Source of the DNA: Cognatundibacterium aquatile | GTDB lineage: Bacteria > Pseudomonadota > Gammaproteobacteria > Burkholderiales > Burkholderiaceae_D | Reading direction: 5' to 3' | DNA length: 64,000 nt | NCBI RefSeq assembly: GCF_014699135.1 | Contig: NZ_JACOFT010000004.1 | Location: forward strand, 62,001 to 126,000 | Part shown: positions 9,002-17,280 of the stretch, one piece after another | Position numbering within the stretch: the stretch's first letter is position 1 | Layout: every line of letters starts with the position of its first letter | Notes under the pieces: model-generated | Seen by the model: only the letters and a program-made list of their open reading frames with translations | What the model was told of the DNA's origin: nothing | Database searches by the model: none | Made by a program: the position numbers and the translations under genes

Positions 9002-9115
9002 GACTCGCCTCGCGTAAGGGAAATGCCATCAGAAGGAGTTTCTATTCTAACGGCAAAACGGATGGCCTTTTCTTATTTTGGTGAAAATTTAACAATGTCA
9101 AAAAATAAAAAGAAA
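9002..9115 (-). repeat. Duplicated leader region, copy 2
   Basis: This is the upstream region of the DUF4157 gene and the homologue of 6138-6255. Conserved blocks are taagggaaatgcca, ggcaaaac and aaaaaataaaa. Because the similarity continues into the first 100 codons of both genes, one event probably duplicated promoter plus leader-coding sequence, leaving different C-terminal domains behind each copy. Confidence 0.7.
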
Positions 9116-9408
9116 GGTACTGATGAGAAGGTGCCGATTGAGCTATGAATTGACAGACGAAGCGAGCTGATCAGTCGCAATATTCACAAAAGGTAGCACC
9201 CAATAAACATGCGCCCCGTGGCATGAAAACACGCCACAAGCCGCATACATATTAAGAGATGCGATGAGAAAATAATGAAAACGCTCAGCTTAATATTCTG
9301 AAATGCTGCTGATGCGTAGTGAATGGTGCCAGCGGCGGTAGGTGCGTACGCTGGGTTGCCGATGCGATGCGCGTGGGAAGTGGGTAGGAAGTGGGCAGTC
9401 GCACGCGT
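9116..9408. other. Gene-free stretch between effector gene and cyclase
   Basis: About 290 bases lie between the leader of the DUF4157 gene and the 3' end of the diguanylate cyclase gene. I see no open frame with a ribosome binding site. A short imperfect hairpin (gtggc/gccac) sits near 9218-9237 but lacks a T-run in either direction, so it is not called as a terminator. Confidence 0.4.
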
Positions 9409-10494
9409 TCAGGCTGCTTGCGTAAAACAGGATACCCGGTTGCGGCCTTGCTGTTTGGCGTCGTACATCGCCTGATCGGCGCGGCGCTGAATGGCGGCGA
9501 TATTTTGTTCGCCGCCTTCGCCGCTGGCGACGCCGATGCTGGCGGTGACTTTAATGCGTTGATGGCCGATCTGCGGCATCAGGTTTTCAATTTCGCTGCG
9601 CATATATTCAGCCAGTTTCACCGCACCGCTTAAATCGGTTTCCGGCAGAAAAACTGAAAACTCTTCACCACCGATACGCCCGACCGCATCACTTTGTCTG
9701 ACTGATTCCTGCAGTTTTTTAGCGACGGCTTTTAGCACGATGTCACCGGCTTCATGTCCATAGGTATCGTTAATTTTTTTGAAGTGATCAAGATCGACAA
9801 ACAGCACAGAAAAATTTTGCTGGTGGCGGTTTGCCAGATGAATTAACTGATCGCACGTCGCATAATATGCGCCCGCGTTCAGCAGATCGGTCAGCGGGTC
9901 GTGGCTAGCAATATGACGCAACTGCCGGTTAGACTCGCGCATGCGGATGAAGTAAGACACCGAGCGTGCGCCATAAACATGAAAAAAAGCACCCAGATAC
10001 ATCAATGCAGCCAGCAAGGTGGCGATCGCATTCGTTGAATAAGGATGCGGCAAAAATGCATTGCCCATCGCCAGACCAATGATCGTGATGATGGTAATCG
10101 ACATGCCTGCACGCTGACCAAGCAAAATATAAACGCCGGGAATATTGGTAAAAAACCAGATCACCCGCATCTCATCTTCCGACACAAAATACAGCGCAGA
10201 AACATACTCCAGCAGGCATAAGCACTCGTACATCCACGCCACCGCCATATAGCGTTGCGGCTGCCCGCGCAAGACCAGCCAGATCACCAGACTGATGAGC
10301 GTAAAACACGTCATCGAAACGACATGGATGGCATCGATATGGTTCACCCCGCTGGCGACGCCCGCCAGCAACAGCGCGGTCACCCCCGCACCTGCCAGCA
10401 ATAAAATGCATAAAAACCGGAATTGAAACGCCCGATATTCCTCATTTTTGAGGAAATCAATATTGCCGTATAAAAGATTATTCAGTGCGTGCAT
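9409..10494 (-). CDS. Membrane diguanylate cyclase (GGDEF)
   Basis: A 361-residue integral membrane protein that should make cyclic di-GMP from two GTP. Residues about 25-185 hold five to six hydrophobic segments with no recognised sensor fold. The GGDEF domain spans about 195-358: the active-site signature is GGEEF at 275-279, and an intact inhibitory I-site, RQSD at 266-269, lies exactly five residues before it, so feedback inhibition is expected. The substrate loop 'FVDLDHFKKINDTYGHEAGD' is complete. No EAL or receiver domain is present. The gene stands alone on the minus strand. The signal sensed by the membrane part is unknown. Confidence 0.93.
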   Translation of the reverse strand: MHALNNLLYGNIDFLKNEEYRAFQFRFLCILLLAGAGVTALLLAGVASGVNHIDAIHVVSMTCFTLISLVIWLVLRGQPQRYMAVAWMYECLCLLEYVSALYFVSEDEMRVIWFFTNIPGVYILLGQRAGMSITIITIIGLAMGNAFLPHPYSTNAIATLLAALMYLGAFFHVYGARSVSYFIRMRESNRQLRHIASHDPLTDLLNAGAYYATCDQLIHLANRHQQNFSVLFVDLDHFKKINDTYGHEAGDIVLKAVAKKLQESVRQSDAVGRIGGEEFSVFLPETDLSGAVKLAEYMRSEIENLMPQIGHQRIKVTASIGVASGEGGEQNIAAIQRRADQAMYDAKQQGRNRVSCFTQAA

Positions 10495-10523
10495 TGATGT
10501 CGCGTGATCCGTATTTTTAAGGA

Positions 10524-10706
10524 GTGACCACTGTCAATGATACGCCCGAGCACCAACGTGCTGCACAGCTTCCTGCGCATTTCGCAACAGCATCTGGCTG
10601 CCATTTTTTGCATGGTAAAGCGGTGTACGTGGCTCCTTGCGCTTACTGTTCGATGTGGCGTAAAGATTCGTTATCGCGCAATGATGTGGTGGTTAAAACA
10701 GGCTGA
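10524..10706 (+). CDS. Doubtful small Cys/His-containing ORF
   Basis: A possible 60-residue protein with a GTG start, lying in the 240-base gap between the diguanylate cyclase and the defence-like pair. Its codon pattern looks more protein-like than the overlapping frame that starts with ATG at 10537, and it holds a Cys-His-Cys-Cys cluster (CHFLH...CAYCSMW, residues about 26-43). Against it, the taaggag ribosome binding site at 10518-10524 touches the GTG and is better spaced for the 10537 ATG. Either frame, or neither, could be real. No function can be suggested. Confidence 0.25.
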   Translation: MTTVNDTPEHQRAAQLPAHFATASGCHFLHGKAVYVAPCAYCSMWRKDSLSRNDVVVKTG

Positions 10707-10736
10707 CTATGAGGGTGACCCCATGTTCCTATGATT

Positions 10737-11675
10737 TTAGTGAATTATTTTTTCTATTTTTCTAAAGAAGTACAACGCCCAATCGTCACTAAAATCGAGT
10801 GTTGCCAACAGTGTCGATTCAATTCGTTTTCCTAAATTGTCTAAATTTATTTCTTGACTGTGCAAATCTTTGACTTCAGATTCCAAAATATTTGCACACC
10901 ATTTACCTTTAAATAAGGAGAAAAGAATCTTTTCTTTGATTTTTTTTTCAACTAACATTTCAACACGCTTAAATTTCAATTCGAATTCGAATGGTTGAAG
11001 GTTGGTTTTCCGTAAAAATTCGTTCTTAATTCTTGTGACCTGCTCGTTATAGAGATTTCTATTTGTATTGCATAAAAGTTTGCAGGTGTCACTGTCATTT
11101 ATGATTGAAATGCGACCATAAGTACATCCCGAATTTACTGAATAAATTTGGGAAAACAAGCAAAGCGTAATCCATTCTTTCCATAGAAGAGCTTTTTGCT
11201 CCACCCAAGTCTTCGAGCATGAAAAATGTGTGCTAACAATCGGCTCATCAAGGCAAGCTGAGATAGCTATAGCTCTTCTTAATTTTCCATATTTGTAAAT
11301 ATAATTTTCGACTGAGTAGAGTTCAGTGTAAATTACGTGGTCTGACCGTATTCTTTTCTTTAATACGCAGTCAGCATCTTTATCCATGAAAAAAAGAATG
11401 TTGAATTCTTTACCTTTGAATTTAGATTTCAAAGATTTCTTTCTCTTTAACGCGTAGAACAGCTTCTTTAACGCCTCTTTTCCTCCAGTTTTTGAATCAA
11501 TTTGATTCGCTCGGTTAACAACATACTCGATAGATTCATTTTTGCAGGCTTTATTTAGAAGTTGTCCGTAAAAAAACGGATCAATATTTTTCCCCTCACA
11601 ATAAGCAAACAACTTATTTCTAGAAATCTGCATTGATCGGATTAACCCATTTGAACTGTAGTTCAGTCTACTCAT
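10737..11675 (-). CDS. DUF4435 / TOPRIM-like nuclease, AriB-like
   Basis: A 312-residue protein with the layout of the DUF4435 family, which has a TOPRIM-like nuclease fold. Visible signatures are the acidic EGK motif (Glu27), a GGKEAL loop, the metal-binding DKDAD pair and YTELYSVENYI. In the PARIS anti-phage system, a DUF4435 protein (AriB) is held by an ABC-type ATPase (AriA) and released as a toxic nuclease when a phage anti-restriction protein is sensed. The gene follows an ATPase gene and overlaps it by four bases, the same order and coupling as ariA-ariB. The C-terminal 150 residues are Lys-rich. The region is far more AT-rich than its neighbours, which suggests acquisition. Assignment to PARIS rather than to another ATPase/TOPRIM pair is an inference. 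Confidence 0.72.
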   Translation of the reverse strand: MSRLNYSSNGLIRSMQISRNKLFAYCEGKNIDPFFYGQLLNKACKNESIEYVVNRANQIDSKTGGKEALKKLFYALKRKKSLKSKFKGKEFNILFFMDKDADCVLKKRIRSDHVIYTELYSVENYIYKYGKLRRAIAISACLDEPIVSTHFSCSKTWVEQKALLWKEWITLCLFSQIYSVNSGCTYGRISIINDSDTCKLLCNTNRNLYNEQVTRIKNEFLRKTNLQPFEFELKFKRVEMLVEKKIKEKILFSLFKGKWCANILESEVKDLHSQEINLDNLGKRIESTLLATLDFSDDWALYFFRKIEKIIH

Positions 11676-12829
11676 AATACAAAAATCTTTTCGTCGTCAA
11701 CATCGGCCATAATTTCAGGAGAATGTGTTGCAATTATTAATTGACAGTTCGGGTTTATTTCTGAAATAGCAGCAATAAGTTTTCTTTGCCAATCAATGTG
11801 CATAGAAAGTTCAGGTTCATCGATGATGATTGTATTTCCATCTGCTTCAAGTGAGTCAAGTAATATTCTAATAAGATGTTTTTCTCCAGACGACAAATGA
11901 CCGAGTGAAATTGGTGTTCCACTTTCAGTGTGGGCAACTATTTCTCTTCCAAGAAATTTGATTTCTTTTCCGCCAGACAGCATCGAAGCTAGAGTTTCTC
12001 GAAGCTTTGTAATTGGTTGAATCGCGACATCAATATCTGTCTCAACTTTGTTAATATGATTTGCTACGTTTCTAAGCATCGCATTTTTCTCATAGCGTTC
12101 AGTAAATTTCACCTCGCTACCCAGTAATTTTCTATTATCTTTACCTTGTTGTTTGTCTAGAAAACTGCGTAATCTTTTAAATGCAACATCTGGCGGTACA
12201 CTCGACTTTAAAGTGTCACGATCTTTGTCTTCTAGTACTTCGCGAAGCACAAGCTGGAGGCCTTCTTCTTGTGCGTTTTTGATTGTACTTAACACATCAG
12301 CAAATGTGGAAGACCAGACTCGTTGAATAGAATCGTTAAAGAAAGTATCCAAATCGTCTTCCGACAGCGAAGCAGAAGTTCTCCTTGTTGATCGTTCGTC
12401 GCTATTTTGTGCCACATATAAACGCGTTGTAGATAAAAACCTGTGTTGCCAGGCGGACTTAATCACTTTTCCATCGATTGTTTGAGGTGTGACTTGCCAT
12501 TCATTTCTATTGGGAATAGAAGTAGTAGTCTCTTCTTGCTCTTCAGAAAAAAAATCTGCGAGAAGTTCTTTATGAAATGATTTTTCCAGTTTGTGAGTAA
12601 ATATACGATTAAATTTCACTGAAAATATTTTTACTTCAGCGGATTTAAAAACGATATTCTGAAGCGATTCGGTTTCCCTGTTTAGTGCAGCATGCAAAAT
12701 TTTGAGTAATGACGTTTTCCCACTTCCGTTTGTACCAAAGAATATGTTGGTATCGCGGTTTAGTACTTGGTGATAGGCTTTTTTCCTTCCAAGCAGACCT
12801 GTGATTTTAAACTCTAGAATATGAGCCAT
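11672..12829 (-). CDS. ABC-type ATPase of a defence pair, AriA-like
   Basis: A 385-residue soluble SMC/ABC-type ATPase. Walker A is FGTNGSGKTSLLK (residues about 32-44). After an insert of roughly 250 residues containing predicted helices come the ABC signature LSSGEKHLIRILL, Walker B IIIDEPELSMHIDW, and the H-loop region IIATHSPEI near the C-terminus. This is the AAA_15/AAA_21 type that pairs with TOPRIM, HNH or DUF4435 nucleases in phage defence. The 385-residue size and the overlapping DUF4435 partner fit AriA of PARIS. An agga ribosome binding site precedes the ATG. The gene starts only 30 bases after the glnS stop with no terminator in between, so it may be transcribed from the glnS promoter. 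Base composition is clearly AT-rich. Confidence 0.75.
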   Translation of the reverse strand: MAHILEFKITGLLGRKKAYHQVLNRDTNIFFGTNGSGKTSLLKILHAALNRETESLQNIVFKSAEVKIFSVKFNRIFTHKLEKSFHKELLADFFSEEQEETTTSIPNRNEWQVTPQTIDGKVIKSAWQHRFLSTTRLYVAQNSDERSTRRTSASLSEDDLDTFFNDSIQRVWSSTFADVLSTIKNAQEEGLQLVLREVLEDKDRDTLKSSVPPDVAFKRLRSFLDKQQGKDNRKLLGSEVKFTERYEKNAMLRNVANHINKVETDIDVAIQPITKLRETLASMLSGGKEIKFLGREIVAHTESGTPISLGHLSSGEKHLIRILLDSLEADGNTIIIDEPELSMHIDWQRKLIAAISEINPNCQLIIATHSPEIMADVDDEKIFVL

Positions 12830-12859
12830 TTTTTTTCCTATAGATTTTAGGTGTTTCTC

Positions 12860-14605
12860 TTACTTTCCCCAACTATCCTTCAACGTCGTCACCCGATTAA
12901 ACACCGGTTTCCCCACCACAGAATCCACACGATCAGCGACAAAATAGCCGTGGCGTTCAAACTGTAAACGCGTATCGGGCTTCACGTCTTTCATGCCGGG
13001 TTCTACATAGGCTTTGACAATTTCTAATGCGTTTGGATTGAGTAGTGCCATGAAGTCTTTGCCGCCAGCATCCGGGTTTGCATCGGTGAATAAGCGGTCG
13101 TACAGGCGCACTTCGGCTTCTAAGGCATCGGCGGCGTTGACCCAGTGGATATTGCCTTTGACTTTGTAATTTGCGCTGCCTTCGGTGCCGGATTTGCTGT
13201 CGGCGAAGTAGTTGCAGTGCACGGCGATGACGTTGCCGTTTTCATCTTTATCGCAACCGGTGCATTCAACGACGTAGCCATAACGCAGGCGCACTTTGTT
13301 GCCGGGGAACAGGCGGAAGTAGCCTTTGACGGGTTCTTCCATGAAGTCTTCTTGCTCTATCCACAGTTCTTTGCCGATGGTGAATTCGCGGTTGCCGCGT
13401 TCCGGGTGGTGCGGGTGAACGGGGGCGCTGCAGGAAATATTTTCGCCTTCAGGGAAGTTGTCGATAATCAGTTTCAACGGGCGCAGCACGGCGGTGGCGC
13501 GTGGTGCTTTGGGGTCGAGGTCTTCACGCAGACAGCCTTCGAGTGTGCTGTAATCGATCCAGCCATCAGAGCGCGTCACGCCTATGCGTTCGCAGAAAAG
13601 CTGGATGGATTCTGGCGTGTAGCCACGGCGACGGATGCCGACGATGGTGGGCATGCGTGGGTCGTCCCAACCGCTGACGATATTTTGCTCTACCAGTTGG
13701 CGCAGTTTGCGTTTGCTGGTGACGACATAGGTTAAGTTCAGGCGCGCGAATTCGTATTGGCGTGGTACCGGTTGTTTGAAGAAGCCACCTTCGGCTGCGC
13801 GGGCGATGATCCAGTCGTAGAACGGGCGGTGATCCTGGAATTCCAAAGTACAAATCGAGTGCGTGATGTTTTCGATTGCGTCTTCGAGCGGGTGCGCGTA
13901 GTCGTACATCGGGTAGATGCACCATTTGTCGCCAGTGTTGTGATGATGGGCGTGGCGAATGCGGTAGATCGCCGGGTCGCGCATATTCATGTTGGGTGAC
14001 GCCATGTCGATTTTGGCGCGCAGGATGTGTGCGCCATCAGCAAATTCACCAGCTTTCATGCGGCGGAATAAATCCAAAGATTCGCTGGCTGTGCGATCAC
14101 GGAAAGGCGAGTTCACGCCAGGCCGTGAGAAATCACCACGATTCGCCGCCATGTCTTCAGGGCTTTGGCTATCGACGTAGGCGTGACCAGCATTGATCAG
14201 GTATTCGGCTATCGCGTAGAAAGTGTCGAAATAATTGCTGGCGTAATACAGGTGATTGCCGCCGCCGTTTTGTGCTGAAGCTTGCCAGTCGAAACCCAGC
14301 CATTTAACGCTGTCCATGATGGTGTCGACGTATTCCTGATCTTCTTTCTCAGGGTTGGTATCGTCAAAGCGCAGATGGCAAACGCCGTTGTAATCGCGGG
14401 CTAAGCCGAAGTTGAGGCAGATCGATTTGGCGTGACCGATGTGCAGGTAGCCATTTGGTTCTGGCGGGAAGCGGGTGATGACGGTTGGCATGCCATCGCG
14501 CTTGTAAGTGCCTGCGGCGTTGTCGTTATCGATAATGGCGCGTAAAAAATTGGAAACGGGTGCGGCGGTTTCTGCTGCTGCCTTATTTTTGTTGTCGTTG
14601 CTCAT
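12860..14605 (-). CDS. glnS: Glutamine--tRNA ligase
   Basis: A 581-residue class I aminoacyl-tRNA synthetase that charges tRNA-Gln with glutamine. The catalytic Rossmann domain starts with RFPPEPNGYLHIGHAKS; HIGH is at residues 55-58. The second signature appears as VVTSKRKL near residue 297, the usual place of the GlnRS MSK loop. C-terminal beta-barrel domains for anticodon recognition follow, and the length is normal for a proteobacterial GlnRS. The N-terminal 25 residues are a short Ala/Asn-rich extension. The minus-strand defence pair follows 30 bases downstream. A GlnRS gene indicates direct tRNA-Gln charging, as is usual in beta- and gammaproteobacteria. Confidence 0.97.
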   Translation of the reverse strand: MSNDNKNKAAAETAAPVSNFLRAIIDNDNAAGTYKRDGMPTVITRFPPEPNGYLHIGHAKSICLNFGLARDYNGVCHLRFDDTNPEKEDQEYVDTIMDSVKWLGFDWQASAQNGGGNHLYYASNYFDTFYAIAEYLINAGHAYVDSQSPEDMAANRGDFSRPGVNSPFRDRTASESLDLFRRMKAGEFADGAHILRAKIDMASPNMNMRDPAIYRIRHAHHHNTGDKWCIYPMYDYAHPLEDAIENITHSICTLEFQDHRPFYDWIIARAAEGGFFKQPVPRQYEFARLNLTYVVTSKRKLRQLVEQNIVSGWDDPRMPTIVGIRRRGYTPESIQLFCERIGVTRSDGWIDYSTLEGCLREDLDPKAPRATAVLRPLKLIIDNFPEGENISCSAPVHPHHPERGNREFTIGKELWIEQEDFMEEPVKGYFRLFPGNKVRLRYGYVVECTGCDKDENGNVIAVHCNYFADSKSGTEGSANYKVKGNIHWVNAADALEAEVRLYDRLFTDANPDAGGKDFMALLNPNALEIVKAYVEPGMKDVKPDTRLQFERHGYFVADRVDSVVGKPVFNRVTTLKDSWGK

Positions 14606-14971
14606 AAATTAAACCGATAAAAAATAGATGTTTGACACGAGACTGAGGCGCTGGTTCGTTATGCGGCAGGCAGATGGCAGGCAGGTCTCTGGCAAATTGC
14701 TTTGCGCAGGTGGTGAACAAGGGACGCCCAACCTGATCTGTGCTCGTGAGCGAACGTGCGCTTCAGTGCTTCCATAATGGGATGACAAGCATTTTACCGT
14801 AGCGCAGCACAGAAAGCGCATTTGTTTGGCGGGTGTTTGTTGTGCGGGTGCTGGCGCTTGGCGTGAGCGTCATTGTCTGGCGTACCACGCATAAAAGGCT
14901 GATGCAGTATGGATGCTGAAACTGAGCAGAACCGGGTGGAGTTGTACCCGCCCGGAGGCAACACCGACGTA
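14606..14971. other. Intergenic gap upstream of glnS
   Basis: These 366 bases lie between glnS and the HAMP-GGDEF gene, both on the minus strand. The stretch must contain the glnS promoter, but I cannot place a convincing -35/-10 pair. No open frame has a plausible ribosome binding site and no strong hairpin is visible. Confidence 0.4.
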
Positions 14972-16297
14972 TCAGTCTTTTTTGTATTCGACGCGGTTTC
15001 TGCCATTGTGTTTGGCCATATACAGGGCATTATCAGCGCGCCGTATCATTTCTGAGATATTGTCGGGATGGCGGTAAGCAGCAACGCCAAAACTGGCGGT
15101 GCGTTTGCCTATGGTGTCGAATTCGTAGGCTTCTATTGCGGCCCGCAGTTCTTCCGCAACAGCAATCGCGTCTTCTGCGGTAGTTTCGCGGAAGATGACG
15201 ATGAATTCTTCGCCGCCCCAGCGCCCAACGGCATCACTACTGCGCACGTTTTTTTGCAGAATTTTACCGATGCTGATCAGCACCTGATCACCGACCTGAT
15301 GACCGTAGGTATCGTTGACTGACTTGAATTTATCAACGTCGATAATGGTCAGCGCAAAAGCGCTGCCATAACGCTGACTGCGCAGATGTTCTTCATCAAG
15401 GATGGTTTCGAGCTTGAAGCGGTTGTATAAACCCGTCAGGCGGTCGGTATTGGACAGATATTCGAGATCCTGATTTTTCAGTTCAAGCTGGCGGGTACGT
15501 TCGCCGACCAGTTTTTCCAGATTGGTATTGACCTCAAGCATTTCATCGTGGCTGCGCTGAATTTCAGACGCCATTTTATTAAAACCATCTTCGAGTTCCT
15601 GGATCTCCCCGCCGGAATTGGCGAGGATGCGGGTGCTGAATTCGCCTTGTGCCATGCGATGCACGCCGTCGATCAGGCGCGACAGTGGGCGTGTCAGATC
15701 ATTACTCATGCGCAGCGCCAGTACGGATGCAAACGCAGTGCCTATGACGCCTATCAGCAGGCTGACAATCGCAAACAGGTTTTTACTGCGCTGGCTGGAT
15801 GCGGTACTGAGTTCCAGATAGACGTAGCCCAGCAGCTTGGCTTTTTCTGCCCTTTCTTTGGTTGTGCTGTCGAATAAATCAAATGCGTCGCCTTCGGTAT
15901 TGCCCTGATAAATCGGGGCACCAAAAATCAGGCTGCCTTTGCCTTTGGAGATACGGCCTTCCATGGCTGCCCGTTGGTGGTCAGCGGTGAGCACATCGGG
16001 TTTGCCGCTGATGGCAAGGATATGCCTATCAGTATCAGTAATAATTACCGCTTGCGAATCGTCTTCTTTCATGATCGCCTGCGCCATCGACTGCAAGACT
16101 TCGCGATTGCCTGAGAACACGCCGTATTCGCAGGCGGGAGCGAGATGACGTGTGATCAGGGCGCCGCGTGCTTTGAGCGCTCCATCAATTTCAGTAATAC
16201 CGACCACAACGACCAACACCGTCAACAAGATCATGATGGCCCATACGGGCACCAGGGCGATAAACAGTATGCGTTTTGATAGCTGCCAGTTTTTCAT
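14972..16297 (-). CDS. HAMP-GGDEF diguanylate cyclase
   Basis: A 441-residue inner-membrane sensor enzyme. Transmembrane segment 1 lies at about 11-34, a periplasmic sensor region with a double-cache or CHASE-like flavour (SQAVIITDTDRHILAISG) at about 35-172, transmembrane segment 2 at 173-197, HAMP at about 197-250, a short coiled coil to 280, and GGDEF at 283-440. The active site GGEEF is at 361-365, and the I-site RSSD at 352-355 is intact, so c-di-GMP synthesis with product inhibition is expected. It is the last gene of a three-gene operon; its ATG overlaps the stop of the binding-protein gene by four bases, which suggests translational coupling. Context implies that the periplasmic domain reads a signal tied to the binding protein. 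Confidence 0.95.
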   Translation of the reverse strand: MKNWQLSKRILFIALVPVWAIMILLTVLVVVVGITEIDGALKARGALITRHLAPACEYGVFSGNREVLQSMAQAIMKEDDSQAVIITDTDRHILAISGKPDVLTADHQRAAMEGRISKGKGSLIFGAPIYQGNTEGDAFDLFDSTTKERAEKAKLLGYVYLELSTASSQRSKNLFAIVSLLIGVIGTAFASVLALRMSNDLTRPLSRLIDGVHRMAQGEFSTRILANSGGEIQELEDGFNKMASEIQRSHDEMLEVNTNLEKLVGERTRQLELKNQDLEYLSNTDRLTGLYNRFKLETILDEEHLRSQRYGSAFALTIIDVDKFKSVNDTYGHQVGDQVLISIGKILQKNVRSSDAVGRWGGEEFIVIFRETTAEDAIAVAEELRAAIEAYEFDTIGKRTASFGVAAYRHPDNISEMIRRADNALYMAKHNGRNRVEYKKD

Positions 16298-17277
16298 TGT
16301 GCCGGCTCCGATAGTTGCTTGAGCTGGCGTTGAATTTCATTGTCCGACTCGATGCTGATGCCAAGTGAGCGGGCAACCTGCTGATTCGTATTTAATGAAA
16401 AATAGCGTGGATACTGTGGGGTAGGCAAACCGCCGCCGGGCGCCAGATTGGCGATGATTTCTGCCACCTGCTGGCTGACCTGGGCTGGTGAGCTATAGAC
16501 CGCAGCGAGAGCACCTGCCTTGACGTAGGACGCTGAAAACCCGAATAAGGGAACTTGCTGGCGGTAGCTGGTTAATAAAATGCTGGGGATATTATTGCGG
16601 TTATATATTTGCGCATCGGGTACGGCCAGTATCACATTGCTGTTGTTTAAGAGTCTGCGCAGGGCGCTCAGTAAATCTGCATCATCGATAACGGTTTCGA
16701 TATTCAGATTCAGATCAACTTCTTTTGCCGCGGTTTGCAGGGCGGCGATGTAGTCGCTGGATTCTCTGCCGAGCAAGATGCCGACTTTGGGGCGTGTTGG
16801 CATGGTAGCGCGTATCAAGCGCAACTGTCTTGTCCATGACTGATCCATATACACCGCTGAAAAGCGCCGCTGGTCCTGGCCGCGGTTATATTGCTTCGCT
16901 GTTTTGATGAAGGTTGCCCGTGGTACCAGTACGTTCAGTACAAGATTGGTGGCCGGCTTTTGCGCCATCGCCACCATGGCGGGCGTGCCAACGGCGATCA
17001 CCAACTGGTTAGCTGTAGCACGGCTGAATTCATCATTTGCCATATTTTTCAGCGAGAGTAGCCTGACTGAGGTTTTATTTGAGGGCTGCAAAAGACTGTT
17101 GAGGTGATTCGCAAATTCTTCGTATGCGGTGCCTTCGTCACTCAGGACGATAGTGATGTTGTCCAGCGTGTACGCCGAAGCGGTGATGCCGGGCAACAGT
17201 ATGAGTGCCCAGCCGAGCAGGCAGGCGTAGCACTTGCGGTGCAAATCCCTGCTGATCAGTCGGCGTAAGCGTCCCAT
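16294..17277 (-). CDS. Periplasmic ABC-type substrate-binding protein
   Basis: A 327-residue protein of the uncharacterised ABC_sub_bind type: a two-lobed periplasmic fold with 'NLVLNVLVPRATF', 'MPTRPKVGILLGRESSDY' and 'NVILAVPDAQIYN' stretches. An N-terminal hydrophobic segment at about 17-37 ends in a signal-peptide-like Ala/Ser region. No ABC permease or ATPase accompanies it. Instead it sits between a TonB-dependent receptor gene (3-base gap) and a sensor diguanylate cyclase gene (4-base overlap). This makes a sensory role, presenting a ligand to the cyclase, more likely than uptake. The ligand cannot be read from the sequence. Confidence 0.8.
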   Translation of the reverse strand: MGRLRRLISRDLHRKCYACLLGWALILLPGITASAYTLDNITIVLSDEGTAYEEFANHLNSLLQPSNKTSVRLLSLKNMANDEFSRATANQLVIAVGTPAMVAMAQKPATNLVLNVLVPRATFIKTAKQYNRGQDQRRFSAVYMDQSWTRQLRLIRATMPTRPKVGILLGRESSDYIAALQTAAKEVDLNLNIETVIDDADLLSALRRLLNNSNVILAVPDAQIYNRNNIPSILLTSYRQQVPLFGFSASYVKAGALAAVYSSPAQVSQQVAEIIANLAPGGGLPTPQYPRYFSLNTNQQVARSLGISIESDNEIQRQLKQLSEPAQ

Positions 17278-17280
17278 GAT

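Noticed and set aside
13145-13735. A 196-codon frame antisense to glnS
   Set aside because: Its Ala/Val/Phe-rich composition arises from reading glnS codons backwards. No start signal and no domain.
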